Notes: generated by a model from the sequence alone, not told the origin. Shown: positions 15,476-27,640, counted from the stretch's first letter. The stretch: 64,000 nucleotides of DNA from Sarcophilus harrisii (GCF_902635505.1 NC_045429.1:132056804-132120803), one strand, 5' to 3'. A program made the numbers and translations.

Positions 15476-16000
15476 TTACTTTGATTGCAGTATGATATGG
15501 TAGCGCTATCTCTGGATTTATATACCAAAAAAAATCTAGATTTTAAATTTTGGCTCTCCTACATGTTTGGTATGGAATCTCAGACAAGATATTTAACTTC
15601 TCTGGCATTTAATATCTTAAACCAGTTGTATTTTATGATTCTTTAAGTCTCCACAAGTATATAAACAGTTTTCATTTAGGGCTATGGCCAAAAATAAACC
15701 ACCTAGTGGTCGTGTTTTTGGTAATTGGCTTGGCAAAATTAGCTGTTTGAGCCTCCATCAACAAACTGTCTGTGTCCCAGCCCAAGCTACCAGAGCTTAC
15801 AATCCACCAACAGGAAAACCTAGAGTCACCTTCACACTATGGAAAGTCATAAGAGTAGGATTCAGTGGAGGACAATTATACAAAGACACTCAGAAAACCC
15901 AAATCTCCCAATCCTCAGTCTTAAGCACTCTCTTCTGGCTTATATTTCTTAAGTATTCCTCACAAAACTACATTTTAACAGCTTCCAATTAATTATACAT

Positions 16001-16192
16001 TGGGATAAGCTGGGTGGCACAGTGGATAAAGCACTAAACTTGGAATTAAGAAGACTCTTCTTGTCTGCCTCAGTTTCCTCATCTGCAAAATGATCTGGAG
16101 AAGAAAATGGCAAACTGCTACAATATCTTTGCCAGTAAAACCCCAAAAGTACCCTGAAGTCAGACATGGCTGAAACGACCCAAAAAGAACAA
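16001..16192 (+). mobile_element. Marsupial CORE-SINE, forward, internally shortened
   Basis: Head TGGGTGGCACAGTGGATAAA, then CTGCCTCAGTTTCCTCATCT, TGGAGAAGAAAATGGCAAAC and the GAAGTCAGACATGGCTGAAA tail. About 60 bp of the central region is missing compared with fuller copies. Confidence 0.82.
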
Positions 16193-16199
16193 TTACACA

Positions 16200-17445
16200 T
16201 CTAAATGTTCTTTCACATAACCTAGTAGCAATGTTCGTGGGAAACTAGGTGTGAAAGAAATCAAGGGGAATGAAAATATGCAGGATAGTTTTCAGAAGTA
16301 TGAATCACAGGTGATTGTTGTCTACTGGGCAATGACCTTGACCCACTTAACCTACCTTCCCCAGTCTTAGCAGACATTACCACTATGTTGGCATTCAAAC
16401 TTAACACATGTGTGTGTTGGCACACCTCTATCAATGCACTATTATGTCAGGACCTCCACAAAAATTGACTTCATTGCAAATTGCCCATAGCACCTCTAAC
16501 ATTTCCCAGACCTCCATTAACCACAAAGCCTCATTTTATTTAGCCTGAAAGGCTCAATTCACACACATAAATGCCAATGTGCTTACAATGAATCTTCAAA
16601 AGTCACTGAACACAATAGTGAATCACATTTTTTGTGTACCAGCTAAAAGGAGCCATAGGGAGCCATCCAAATCTTTGAATGTGAGCAATTTGTTAATCTT
16701 TAAAGAGAGATCATCAGAGTTCACTTATAATGGTCTCTGCTAGCACCATTACCTGCTGTAGCTCCCTATGACTGGCACTCCTTATATGCCAGCCCCAAAC
16801 AGAAAGGTTAGGTCTTACTTTTTGAGACTTGGAAGCAAGCATTTTTTTGGCTCTGTCTGTACATCAGATAAGCCAGACATCTAGAAGCATGCCCTCTACT
16901 CCAAATCCAAGATGGAGAAATTGAGGATAACACAGCAGCAGTTTTCATCAGATATACCTCATTGTTACCATTTCTCTTATTCAATATCTATCCGAAAGTT
17001 ATTATCACCCCTAAGGAAACCTCAGCATATAAAACCTCTTTAAGATCAGAAATCAGAAGATTTGATCCTCTGGGTATCTTTATATAGCTTTTGTGGAATA
17101 AGGAAAGGACTGATTCTTTCCTTCCCTGAAGCAATGTCACAATTTTTGTAAGGATAGTTTTTTTGGGGGGCGGGGAGGGAATTGGAAAGGGAAGGGAATC
17201 TGTGGAAGAATAGGGCTAGAATAAAATCGAATATATTAAAAAAAAAAAAAAGAATCCCAAGAGCAGAAGCTAGACACATTGATCTATAATTTTATCATCT
17301 GAATGTAAATAATTGTTGTTTCATACAAGAGGGCAGAAGGCTAACTAAATTCTGCAGCTTTAAAAGTCCCTCAACCCTTGTCCTTCCTTCCAACTAGACT
17401 GAAAAGGGAATAGGAAATAATTAGGTTCAAAGTAGCCTGTCTCTC
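16200..17445. other. Intron stretch with no recognised element
   Basis: I see no coding exon and no repeat I can name. A G-rich patch lies near 17163-17180. Confidence 0.4.
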
Positions 17446-17447
17446 TT

Positions 17448-18466
17448 AAGTGTACTTTGCAGATAGTGCTTTTTTTTTTTAGGTTTACAGCAACCCTGCA
17501 TCCAGCAAGTTGATCACTGCCATTATTTAATATTATGTGCTCACATCATATCTTTATGTTGCATTTTGGTAATTCTCTCAATATTTTAAACTTTTTCATT
17601 ATTATTGTATCTGTTATAAGTCAACTAGGATAGAATGCTGGGCCTGGAATCCAGAAGACTCATCTTCCTGAGTTCAAATCTGGCCTCAAACACTTCCGAG
17701 CCATGTGACCCTAGGGGCGTCACTTAGCCCAATTTACTTCAGTTTCCTCATCTATACAATAAACTGGAGGAGAAAATGACGAATTACTTCAACATCTTTA
17801 CCAATCAAATCCCAAATGAATTCATAAAGTATCGCAAACAACTCAACAGCCACAAAATCTGTTATAGTCATCTGTGGCCAGTGAACTTTGATGTTACTTT
17901 TACAATTGTTTGAGACAACACATCCATATAAGATGGCAAATTTAATCAATAAATATTGTGTATGTTCTGACTGCTCCACCAACCAGTGATTTCCATCTAT
18001 CTTTCTCCCTCATTGGACCTTACTGTTCACAGATATACAATACTGAAATTAAGCCAATTAATAACCCTCCAATAGCCTCTAAGTATTCAAGTAGAAAGAA
18101 AAGTCAACTGATGGGACACATTTCATTGTTGTCTTGTTTTAAGAAATTATTACAGTCACTCCACTATTCAGCAATCATCTCTTTAGTCAGCAGCCAACAG
18201 CATCAAGGTGAAATTCTCCATCAGCAAAAATATTACAACTTGCCAGAGTCTCAAAAATAGTTAGCATTTTTTAGCTATAAAATTATTTCTAATTAAAGTG
18301 TGCATGTTGGGTTATTTTGGATGTAATACCATTGAACAATTAGTAGACTACAGTATAGAATAAATATAACTTTTAAATGCACTAAGAAACCTCAAAGATT
18401 ATTGTGATATTTGTTTTATTATGATAGCTTGGATCCAAATTCACAATATTTCTGAGGTATGAGTGT
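17448..18466 (+). mobile_element. Tigger1-like DNA transposon, internally deleted
   Basis: Landmarks of the Tigger1 family appear in order: GTTTACAGCAACCCTGCATC, CATTTTGGTAATTCTCTCAA, GTTCTGACTGCTCCACCAAC, then the end AGACTACAGTATAGAATAAA, TCACAATATTTCTGAGGTAT. The transposase N-terminus (ASKYSSRKKS; the family's start Met codon is ATA here) runs directly, in frame, into its C-terminus (SLLSCFKKLLQ...SSQQHQGE). The middle of the ORF is missing, and the break falls at the repeated GAAAGGAAGAGTC-like motif found at both places in the full element. A CORE-SINE is inserted at 17619-17856. The right end keeps its terminal inverted repeat; the left is truncated. Confidence 0.88.
17619..17856 (+). 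mobile_element. CORE-SINE inserted in the Tigger copy, with target duplication
   Basis: The SINE lies between two perfect copies of ATCTGTTATA (17609-17618 and 17857-17866). Removing it restores the Tigger sequence, so this is a clean L1-type insertion younger than the Tigger copy. Confidence 0.9.
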
Positions 18467-18734
18467 AATCACTTGAAAAATTTTTGAAAGCGATTTGTTC
18501 CAGCATGCTAATATCTGGATCTTTATACTGAGAATACAAGTATGAGTAGAAAAAAAACAAATTTGAAATTTCAAAATGCAAAGGAACTGGCCAATATACA
18601 AAACACTTTCTTGTTATCTGAGTATATCCCACAAAGTCAGTTCACCATTGAATTTTCTGTAAATAACATTGTTAATTTATTATAATCAAAGTCTAATATA
18701 CTTAGTCAATCCTGAAGATGGAATGAGTTCAGAC

Positions 18735-18927
18735 AAACTCAGGATGTAACAGAGTTCCTTAGAACAATTTGAAAAAGAATGTTCTCTCCAGTTACCAGAT
18801 CATCATCTCAAACTACTATTAGCTATCTATACACAGAGTATGTTGAAGATTATTTCTGACTTATTTGGGTGGATTGTTTTTTTCCTTGACAAGATTGGAG
18901 AGTGGAAAAAAATGTCCATTTACTGGC
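18735..18927 (+). repeat. Local direct duplication, left copy
   Basis: 193 bp from AAACTCAGGATGTAACAGAG to ATGTCCATTTACTGGC recur at 19629-19823 with 5 substitutions and one 2-bp indel (about 97% identity). Not a repeat family seen elsewhere in the window. Confidence 0.95.
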
Positions 18928-20405
18928 CTATGTTTGGGTTGAATGCTCTTTAGAAGGAGTAAGTAGTGCAGAGACATGTTATTCACCATATACAAATTGT
19001 TTACTTAAAAGAGTCAAATCCTTATAAGGAACAGACCCCATTAACAAAAAGGGGCATGGAGTTAACAGCTCTATTTAGCTGCTTTGAAAACCAGCAGACA
19101 AAAAAATAAGGAAAAAAAATTCGAGGGGAAGAGGAAAAAAGAGGACAAGATAGAAAAAGAGAAAGAGAGAAAAAGATCCAATCATGATGCAAGAATGAAG
19201 CATAAAAGATATATAACTAAAGGGGTATTTTTGCATCTCTGAAATATGAAAAGAAAAAAAGGTAGATCTCCAGAGTCTGTTGTAGTCAAGATAATATGTG
19301 TAGAACGTATGAGAAAACACAAGCAAGAATTGGATAGCATGTGATAATGTGGAAGAATCTATTTCAATAGAATACGTACCCACATAGATCCTATCAAGGG
19401 ATTTTTTGACCTTTGAACCTAAAGTTTCCAATTCATAGATACTATCCCTTTAATTCCCCTTTTTTCAGGCTCTAGAAAACTGGAAGCAAGAAATTTCAGG
19501 GAAGTTAAATAAAAATAAAACACTTTAAAATATTATTTATTATATGAGATGGTATTCTAGGAAAAATATTAGAGAAAATTATGAAGAAGTAAAAAGCAAA
19601 AGACATCAATAAAACTTATTAAAAAAAAAAACTCAGGATGTAACAGAGTTCCTTAGAACACAATTTGAAAAAGAATGTTCTCACCAGTTACCAGATCATC
19701 ATCTCAAACTACTATTAGCTATCTATACACAGAGTATGTTGAAGATTATTTCTGACGTATTTGGGTGGATTGTTTTTTTCCTTGATAAGATTGGGGAGTG
19801 GAAAAAAATGTCCACTTACTGGCACACTTTTTATATTACAATCTTCTCCTTTATCATCTCATCCTATTTATTTCATCATGTTCTCTCTTTAGCACTCTGT
19901 GTCTCTGTGTCTCTCTCTGTTTCTGTCTTTGTATCTTTCTGTCTCTATCTCTCTTTTCTAAAGAGCAGACTAAAAATTAAATATCTGGGAATTCTGATTC
20001 TGAAACAAAAATCCTCAGGCTATCACTAAGTCAGTGAGTGAAATCTAAATCTCCATATTCCAATTATTGACTGTATTCTCCTAGATGCTTCTCTTCCTAT
20101 AATTGCCACTCCCTCTTTAACCAGATGAATTGGCCATTCCATTAAGATACCTTCTGATATGTTCTAGTCTTGAAGAATTTTGAGTTGTAACTTTATTGGC
20201 CAAGTCCTACATTCTTTCCCCAACAATTGTGTGACTTTTCAATAGGTTGAATTAAATTAAACTGGAGTCACCATTTGAGACATTCAGGGGGAAAAACACA
20301 AGGCTATTTTACAAGTAAAAATTTTTTTTAAAGCACATTTTCTCTTCAATTCATCCAATGAATGTTGACATTGGACATTTAATCATTGCTTTATTCAATT
20401 CAACA
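18928..20405. other. Intron stretch, only the local duplication
   Basis: Apart from the right duplicate copy and a CT-rich run near 19893-19955, nothing was recognised. Confidence 0.45.
19629..19823 (+). repeat. Local direct duplication, right copy
   Basis: 195-bp second copy, preceded directly by an A run (19621-19630) that is absent from the left copy. The spacing between copies is 701 bp. Confidence 0.95.
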
Positions 20406-20409
20406 AATA

Positions 20410-20625
20410 TATATTATTGTTGTTCAGGTATTTTTCAGTTATATTCAACTCTTTGTGACCCCATTTGAAGTTTTCTTGGCAAACATACTAGAATGATTTG
20501 CAATTTCCTTCTTCAGTTCATTTTACAGAGGAGGAACCAAAACAAACAGGATTAAGTGACTTGCCCAGGGTCACACAAATCAGGTCTTACTGACTCCAGT
20601 CCCAGTGTGCCACTTAGTTCCCTAA
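20410..20625 (-). mobile_element. Marsupial CORE-SINE, reverse
   Basis: GTTGTTCAGGTATTTTTCAG, ACCCCATTTGAAGTTTTCTT, AAGTGACTTGCCCAGGGTCA and the reverse head CCAGTGTGCCACTTAGTTCC. Confidence 0.88.
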
Positions 20626-21734
20626 ATATTGATTAAGCCTCAATTATATGTAAAGCATTGCATTAGTTGTTAAGATACAAACATGAAAACGATAAGCTTC
20701 CTTCCCTTCTGAGAGTCTACTGTCTAGTAAAAGGGCCCAAATGATTGATTCATATTAGAAAATAATTAAGTGCAAATAAGAGGTTAAAGGCGTAGGTGAC
20801 TTAAGGAAATGCATCCTTCTATATCATAAAGTGATAAAAAAATTAAAATTCATTTCAAATATTAATGAACAAAACCCCTTCCAGATCCATTGGGTTAAGG
20901 ATTTACAGCTCTTTATGTCCTAGTCAGTCTCTCGGGAGAGACTCAGAGATCTCCCCAGAAGCAGCAAAATTGTGATCTATAAAGCAAAGATCTTTAGACT
21001 ATGTATTAAATCCTTTTTGTGCTTACCTATGTCCCAGGTACACAGCAACAGCAGATTACACAAGGTCAGACGTTTAATGGCAATTGAAGCTGAATTTATT
21101 CCTCAAAGGTTAGTTAATTCCTGTCCTCTCTTATTCTCCTGATTTTGGTGTTACTGAGCCTTTCATTGCCAAGAAATCCCTTAACAATTCTAGTTCTCTC
21201 ATTCCCATCCACCTCAATCTGATTCTAGATCTATCCACCCTTTCTACTGTGTCCTCAAAGTGCCCATTCTATAATTAACAGACTTCCTTTCATTTTTGAC
21301 CTCTTCTTCTCTTGTCCCTTCTAATTTCTGGCAGTTGCTGAGATTTGACTCCCTATAATGACAATGAATCCCTGGTCACCCTTTCCCACTCTCCATTGCC
21401 CTTTGTTTCATAGCTTCCCACTTCATGGGCCTCAGTAAGTGAATCCAAATTCTCTATACTCCCCATGCCAACTCCTAACTATACCTTTACTATCACCCAA
21501 CAACTTCATCTCTTTTTAGGTTCACTTGGGTTATATCAATCAAAGAGTAGGTTACAAAAAGCAAAACCAGTCTCTAGCCTTAAGGAGCTCACATTCACAC
21601 AATTAGTCTCAGGTCTCACTGAGATTTTTCTTAAAGATTTTATCTTAAATACTTATCAATTTTGATGTCACAGGAAGGTAGGTGCCAATTAGGTAGAAAA
21701 TTGGAAACCTCCACTAAAGAAAAATACAGATATG

Positions 21735-22295
21735 ATTATTGTTCTGTAAGAAATGACCAACAGGATGATTTCAGAAAGGCCTGGAGAATCTTACACAAAC
21801 TGATGCTGAGTGAAATGAGCAGGACCAGGAGATCATTATATACTTCAACAACAATACTATATGATGACCAGTTCTGATGGACCTGGCCATCCTCAGCAAC
21901 GAGATCAACCAAATCATTTCCAATGGAGCAGTAATGAACTGAACCAGCTACACCCAGAGAAAGAACTCTGGGTGATGACTAAAAACCTTTGCATTGAATT
22001 CCCAATCCCTATATTTTTGCCCACCTGCATTTTGGATTTCCTTCACAAGCTAATTGTACAATATTTCAGAGTCTGATTCTTTTTGTACAGCAAAATAACG
22101 TTTTGGTCATGTATACTTATTGTGTATCTAATTTATATTTTAATATATTTAACATCTACTGGTCATCCTGCCATCCTGGGGGAGGGGGTGGGGGGTAAGA
22201 GGTGAAAAATTGGAACAAGAGGTTTGGCAATTGTTAATGCTGTAAAGTTACCCATGCATATATCCTGTAAATAAAAGGCTATTAAATTTTAAAAA
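21735..22295 (+). mobile_element. L1 3' end, 5'-truncated
   Basis: The copy starts within the last codons of L1 ORF2 (YCSVRNDQQDDFRKAWRI...LMLSEMSRTRRSLYTST) and runs through a 3' UTR to AATAAAAGGCTATTAAATTT and an A run. It shares its 3' UTR type with 29591-30535. A G-rich tract lies at 22178-22195. No target duplication was recognised. Confidence 0.9.
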
Positions 22296-23064
22296 AAACC
22301 ACATTCTTCAACTAAAACTCTAAACATCTAGTCTCTCAAGAACTATTTTTTAAATAAACCTGAAGAACTTCCATCAAAGAACACAATTTAGGGGGGGAAA
22401 GGATCTTGTCTCCTTCTATGTGGTACCAGACTGCAAGACTGAAAGAATTTTTTTTGGATGTTCACATTCCTTACATTCATTCTGTAATTGAGAAATAGTT
22501 TCTTAAAAACACTACTATTGTTGGTCTGGCTTAAAATCCTGTCTACTGTAAATTACTTAACAAACCAGCCAATAATCTCTTTGAAATACTCATTCTTATT
22601 TGAAATGTTAAAATCATTGTCTAGCTATGTTGAGTGTACGAATGCTCATTCCTATTTCCTAAGTGAGCACTTGTCTTATTCGGAAAGTTCCTTGACATAT
22701 AGTAACCAGAAGAAAGAGAAGTCAAACAAATACTTTGTAGCAGGAATAGATCCAACAGAGTAAGAGTTATGATGGAAACAGATTGCAACATATACAGAAG
22801 CATGGAGAATAGACTAGGAAACCATTCTTTGAAAATATCAAAGGAAAACAGATATGAAAAACTTTTTAAGGAGAAAAACAACTAAAGGAAGAAAGAAAAC
22901 AAAGGTGCATTGTTAAACTAGCATCCTTAATAGAGTGGCAAAATTTAAGTGAAGGACAACCTCGGTTTTCCAAACCAAGGATGTAGAATAATAGACTTCC
23001 CTGACAGAAATATGAGATACATGGTCACATGTATCAAAGGCAAAAACTAAATGCAGGTCTTTGA

Positions 23065-23290
23065 AATTCCAGCAAATAGAGAGCTGGACTGGTCATAAAG
23101 AACTGAGTTCAAATTCTATCTCAGAATTTAGTAACAGTTTTGTGGCCTTGGATGAATTACTTAAACTCTTAGCCTCAGGCTCCTCATCATTCATCATAGC
23201 ACCTATTTCACATAATTGTGAAGGAATAAGAAGATAATATTTTTGAAGGACTGAGTGGGATAATATCTGTAAAGTACCATATACCTATTA
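23065..23290 (+). mobile_element. MIR/CORE-SINE copy, diverged
   Basis: GAGTTCAAATTCTATCTCAG, TGTGGCCTTGGATGAATTAC and AGCCTCAGGCTCCTCATCAT follow the CORE-SINE order. Confidence 0.65.
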
Positions 23291-23335
23291 AGGACAACCC
23301 TTTTTGCAGTATATATCTTGTTTTTCTACATATAG

Positions 23336-23731
23336 ATTCTATAGCTATATATTGATCACATGTTAAATGCCTGGAGTTTTGAAGTATATTCACTGATGGC
23401 CAGAAAAAATTAATGTAGCATTCGATTAGGCATATGCCTATACTTCAAAATTAGTAATTAATACTTCAATAATAAGTAATAACTTCAGGGTTGGAAGGGA
23501 TTACGATGGCCATATAGTCCAGCCCCTATCTGAAAAAGAACTTTTTCTACAATATCCCCAATCAATGTCTAATTTTTGCAGGAAAATCTCCACTAAGAGA
23601 CAATTCACGACCTCCTAAGGTATTCTATTTCACTTTTATTTCTATAACATCACATATTTTTCTCATTTCAGCTTTCTAGTTTCATGTAGAACTATTTAAT
23701 TCATCGTCAAATACTCAAAGGCAACTGTCAC
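23336..23731 (+). repeat. Large inverted repeat, left arm (likely donor)
   Basis: 396 bp that reappear, reverse-complemented, at 24928-25333. The arm includes the start of a CR1/L3-type fragment (TTGGAAGGGATTACGATGGC, AGTCCAGCCCCTATCTGAAA), which continues unbroken past its right edge at 23732. This side is therefore the original location. Confidence 0.95.
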
Positions 23732-24000
23732 ATACCCCAAGTCTATTTTCCTCATCTCCCATTTCTTTACTTGATCCTTGTATTACATAAACTTAAGACT
23801 CTTCCCTATCCTGCTTGCCTGCTTGCCTTCCTCTGGAAGACCTTGGTAATCTCTATCTTATAAACAACATTCCTGAAATATAGTGCCCAAAACTGAACAC
23901 AATATTCCAGATATAGTATGAGTAGGGCAGAAAAAAAATAAAACAATGGGGCGATTATCTCCATCTCTCCATGTAAACCGTTCTTCTCCATGTCACTGAA
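23475..24000 (-). mobile_element. CR1/L3-type LINE fragment, reverse
   Basis: TTGGAAGGGATTACGATGGC, then, near 23880, TAGTGCCCAAAACTGAACAC and AATATTCCAGATATAGTATG, landmarks of CR1/L3-type 3' regions in reverse. Strongly diverged. Confidence 0.65.
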
Positions 24001-24036
24001 AGATCGTAGTAGATTGGGGGTAGGAAGTCACAGATG

Positions 24037-24150
24037 ATTCTTCCTAAGCTTACAATCTACTACCAAAGTTCATCATAGAACTTGTATCATAGAACTTCAT
24101 CATAGAACATAGATTGTAAGCTTAGGAAGAATTGTAAGCTTAGGAAGAAT
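24037..24150. repeat. 22-bp perfect hairpin with tandem copy of one arm
   Basis: The arm at 24037-24058 (TTCTTCCTAAGCTTACAATC core) is perfectly complementary to 24111-24132. A further direct copy of the right arm's 20 bp follows at 24131-24150. The loop holds two CATCATAGAAC repeats. Confidence 0.93.
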
Positions 24151-24799
24151 TAGAAATAGGGCAAAATTACCATAATATGAATAATTCTTTAAGGTATTAC
24201 TTCTGAATTGGTAAGAATAATTAATGATTAAAAATTAATATAACATTCAGCATGCTTTATTATTAGCTGGAACTAACAAGACACTGGGAAACTCCTATTT
24301 CATGCTTATGATTTGCAAGGTCAGATGTCTTTTAAAGTTTCTTACAGCTGTAAAACTGCCACCAAATACCCATTATTGGCCTTTTGGTTCCTAAAGATGA
24401 AAGTATTATTTAAATATCCTATCACAAATAGCTAATGAATAAGAATGAACACTCACATTTATATATAGCCCTCTAACTATTAGCTACAAAAAAAAAAAAA
24501 AACCAATAAACCCAAACCTTTCCCAAACATTCTCATTTGCTCTAAATTGTGCTACATTAAGGAATTATTATACAACAATGCCATTAAGATGGAGAAATGG
24601 GGAATGCAAAGAAATCTGAATGTACTTTTAAGAAATAATATAAAGCAAGCAATCAAAGTCAACAGAAAGAAAGAAATCTATACTAATTATAACTGCAAAA
24701 AGGAAAATTAATGAGATTGAATGAACAGTTTGACTGTGGGCTGTTTTGTTGTATCTCCAGTAGTTAGTAAAATGCCTGGTACAGAGCATGTACTTAATA

Positions 24800-25445
24800 A
24801 ATTTTTGTTATTCAGTTTTGTCAAACTCTTTGTGACCCCTTTTGAGGTTTTCTTGGTAAAAATACTGGAGAGGTTTGCCATTTTCTTCTCCAGGACATTT
24901 TACAGTTGAAGAAAATTGAGACAAGCAGTGACAGTTGCCTTTGAGTATTTGACGATGAATTAAATAGTTCTACATGAAACTAGAAAGCTGAAATGAGAAA
25001 AATATGTGGATGTTATAGAAATAAAAGTCAAAAAAAAAAAAGAAAAAGACTTGGGAGGTCATGAATTGTCTCTTAGTGGAGATTTTCCTGCAAAAATTAG
25101 ACATTGATTGGGGATATTGTAGAAAAAGTTCTTTTTCAGATAGGGGCTGGACTATATGGCCATCGTAATCCCTTCTAACCCTGAAGTTATTACTTATTAT
25201 TGAAGTATTAATTACTAATTTTGAAGTATAGGCATATGCCTAATCGAATGCTACATTAATTTTTTCTGGCCATCAGTGAATATACTTCAAAACTCCAGGC
25301 ATTTAACATGTGATCAATATATAGCTATAGAATATATAGGTGGTTTACTCATGGTCACAAAGCTAGTATTTGTCTGAAACTAGATTTGAACTCTTCCCGA
25401 CTCCAAGCTCAGTACTCTGTCTACTGTGCCACCTAGGTGCCTATT
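24800..25445 (-). mobile_element. CORE-SINE, reverse, split by the inverted-repeat arm
   Basis: The left part (TTTTGAGGTTTTCTTGGTAA, TTTGCCATTTTCTTCTCCAG) ends at 24927; the right part resumes near 25340 with CATGGTCACAAAGCTAGTAT and ends at TGCCACCTAGGTGCC. About 10 bp of SINE at the junction were lost. Confidence 0.9.
24928..25333 (-). repeat. Large inverted repeat, right arm (inserted copy)
   Basis: 406-bp reverse copy of 23336-23731, about 95% identical apart from an A-rich expansion (25029-25043). It interrupts a reverse CORE-SINE (24800-24927 and 25334-25445), so this side is the later insertion. The spacer between arms is 1196 bp. Confidence 0.95.
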
Positions 25446-25795
25446 ACTTAATAAATATTTGTTGACAAAGTATCTTGAGGAGAACTTAGAGGAAGGGACT
25501 GAGGAATTATTTTGTTTTTGTTTTCATTTTATATACTGAAATTAATCTCAACATATATCATTACTCAGCAAGTTTTGTTAGTTGTATTGACACACAATAC
25601 TAAATTTATAACTTTTTCTTAGAGATGAATCAGTTGAAAGGGATGAATGTTGTGTCAGTGGATGAGCCTTTAAAAAATTAATACATTTCTTCTGGCCTTC
25701 CTCCTTCTGAATAAAAACAAAGACAGTGATGGAATCATCAATTTTATTTGCCAATATATCCCTCAAACTTGAAGCTGTCTAAAGCCTTTGTTTTA

Positions 25796-26652
25796 TTTTT
25801 TTAATAAAGCTTTTTTTATTTTCAAAACATATGCAGAGATAATTTGACAACATTGACCCTTGCATACATAGCCTTGTGTTTCTGATTTTTTCCTTCTCCC
25901 TTCCACCCCCTCCCCTAGATGGTAAGCAATCCAATATATGTTAAACATGTTAAAATATATGTTAAATCCACAATTCTCTTGCTGCACAAGAGAAATCAGA
26001 TTTTAAAACAAAAGAAAGTAAATAAATAAGAAAACAAAATGCAAGCTGAAAAAACAAAAAAAAAAAAGTGTGAATGTTATGTTGTGATCCATATTCAGTT
26101 CCTGCAGTCTTCTCTCTGGGTGTAGAGGCTCTCTTCATCATAAGATCATTGGAACTGGCATCAATCATCTCATTATTGGAAAGAGTCATGTTCATCAGAA
26201 TTGATTATCATATAATATTGATGTTGTCATGTATAATGATCTCCTGGTTCTGCTCATTTCACTTAGCATCAGTTCATAAATCTCTCCAGACCTTTCTAAA
26301 ATCATACTCCTGATCATTTCTTTCATAACAATAACATTCCATAACATTCATATACCATGACTTATTCCACCTTTCTCCAAATGATGGGCATTCACTCAGT
26401 TTCCAGTTTCTTGCCACTACAAAAGAGCTGCCACAAACATTTTTGCACATGTGGGTCCCTTTCCTTCCTTTAAGATCTCTTCGGGATATAGGCCCAATAG
26501 AAACACTGCTGGGTCAAAGGGTATGCACAATTTGATAACTTTTTGAACACAGTTCCAAATTGCTCTCCAGAATGGCTAGATCAGTTCACAACTTCAACAA
26601 TAATATATTAGTGTCCCAGTTTTCCCACATACCCTCCAACATTCATCCTTGT
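25796..26652 (-). mobile_element. L1 3' end, reverse, with target duplication
   Basis: A reverse L1 copy: 3' UTR with AATAAA and a G-rich tract (C-rich on plus, 25898-25915), then the ORF2 end (CTGCTGGGTCAAAGGGTATG, AATTGCTCTCCAGAATGGCT). It is flanked by TAAAGCCTTTGTTTTA (25780-25795) and TAAAGCCTTTTTGTTTTA (26653-26670), an imperfect target duplication. The ORF part has several stops. Its 3' UTR differs from the other two L1 types here. Confidence 0.9.
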
Positions 26653-26670
26653 TAAAGCCTTTTTGTTTTA

Positions 26671-27420
26671 AAGGAATCTCCTATCCGTTTGCCAATTTTC
26701 ATAGATTTGAAGCCATCCTCTTCCAAGTGGTATCCTGTATCAAGATGCTTCAGCAAAATGCTAAAGTAGCTCATGGGTGGGATTTTACAAGAGTAAGTCA
26801 CACTAGGCAAGGTAAAAGAAGAAAGTCTTTTTAAAAGTGCCTTTTTCTCTTAGCCTCAACACATATGATACACAGGTCTCTTCACAAATTACAGAAATAA
26901 AACTACTCTTCAAAGCATTCTTTAAAGCTAAAACTACTTCCATGTGAAAGAAGCAGTTAAGTTTTCCATTTCCTCTGTAGAAAGGGAGGAATACTGTATT
27001 CAGGAAAAACATTACTGACAAGGCCACAGATATTTAGGGGAAATGAAAGTTGCTTTCAAACTTGAATAAATAAGGAAATATTTTTCTTACCATATCCCAT
27101 CATTTCTACGTGGAAGCCTAGAATGCCCACATTTTATGAATAGGGATTCCCAGAGAAAATTTCAATATCAATGAGTCATCTTAGAAGAGTACACCTCTCC
27201 TCCCAAATTAGCTTAGGGTTCCTCTCAACTAAGAGTAAAACAAATAGATATATAATTTATTTCATAGTCTGGGAGTATATATTGGTGTCTTTTTCTTCTC
27301 CTCATTCCTAACACAGTATGTAATTGCATCTCCATGATCAAGGGGTCAATATCTAAAAATCTTAATGTGTGGCAAGAAATTACAGTTTCACAAAATTTAT
27401 AGTGAAAAGAGATTGGAAAG
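26671..27420. other. Intron stretch with no recognised element
   Basis: No coding exon or nameable repeat seen. Confidence 0.4.
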
Positions 27421-27424
27421 ATCA

Positions 27425-27640
27425 TCTAGTCCAGAATTTCTTATAAACTTTTCCACTTGGGACCCCTTTTCACCCAAGAAATTTTTATGTGACCTGGATA
27501 TATAAATTTGTAAAATAAACATACAAATCAAACATTTACTGATAATAAATCATAATTTTGCAAAAAAAAATTCAGTTATGTGACTCTCTGTGGGGTTACA
27601 ACTTACAGTTTAAGAAGCTTTGATCTAATCTAAAGCCTTC
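27425..27640 (+). mobile_element. Probable hAT-type MITE, diverged
   Basis: CCAGAATTTCTTATAAACTT at one end and CAGTTTAAGAAGCTTTGATC at the other are roughly inverted, with internal CACTTGGGACCCCTTTTCAC and GACTCTCTGTGGGGTTACAA of the kind found in old hAT-derived repeats. Confidence 0.5.

Noticed and set aside
17958-18260. 100-residue host protein
   Set aside because: It lies in the internally deleted Tigger copy; the apparent start is GTG and the transposase Met codon is lost.
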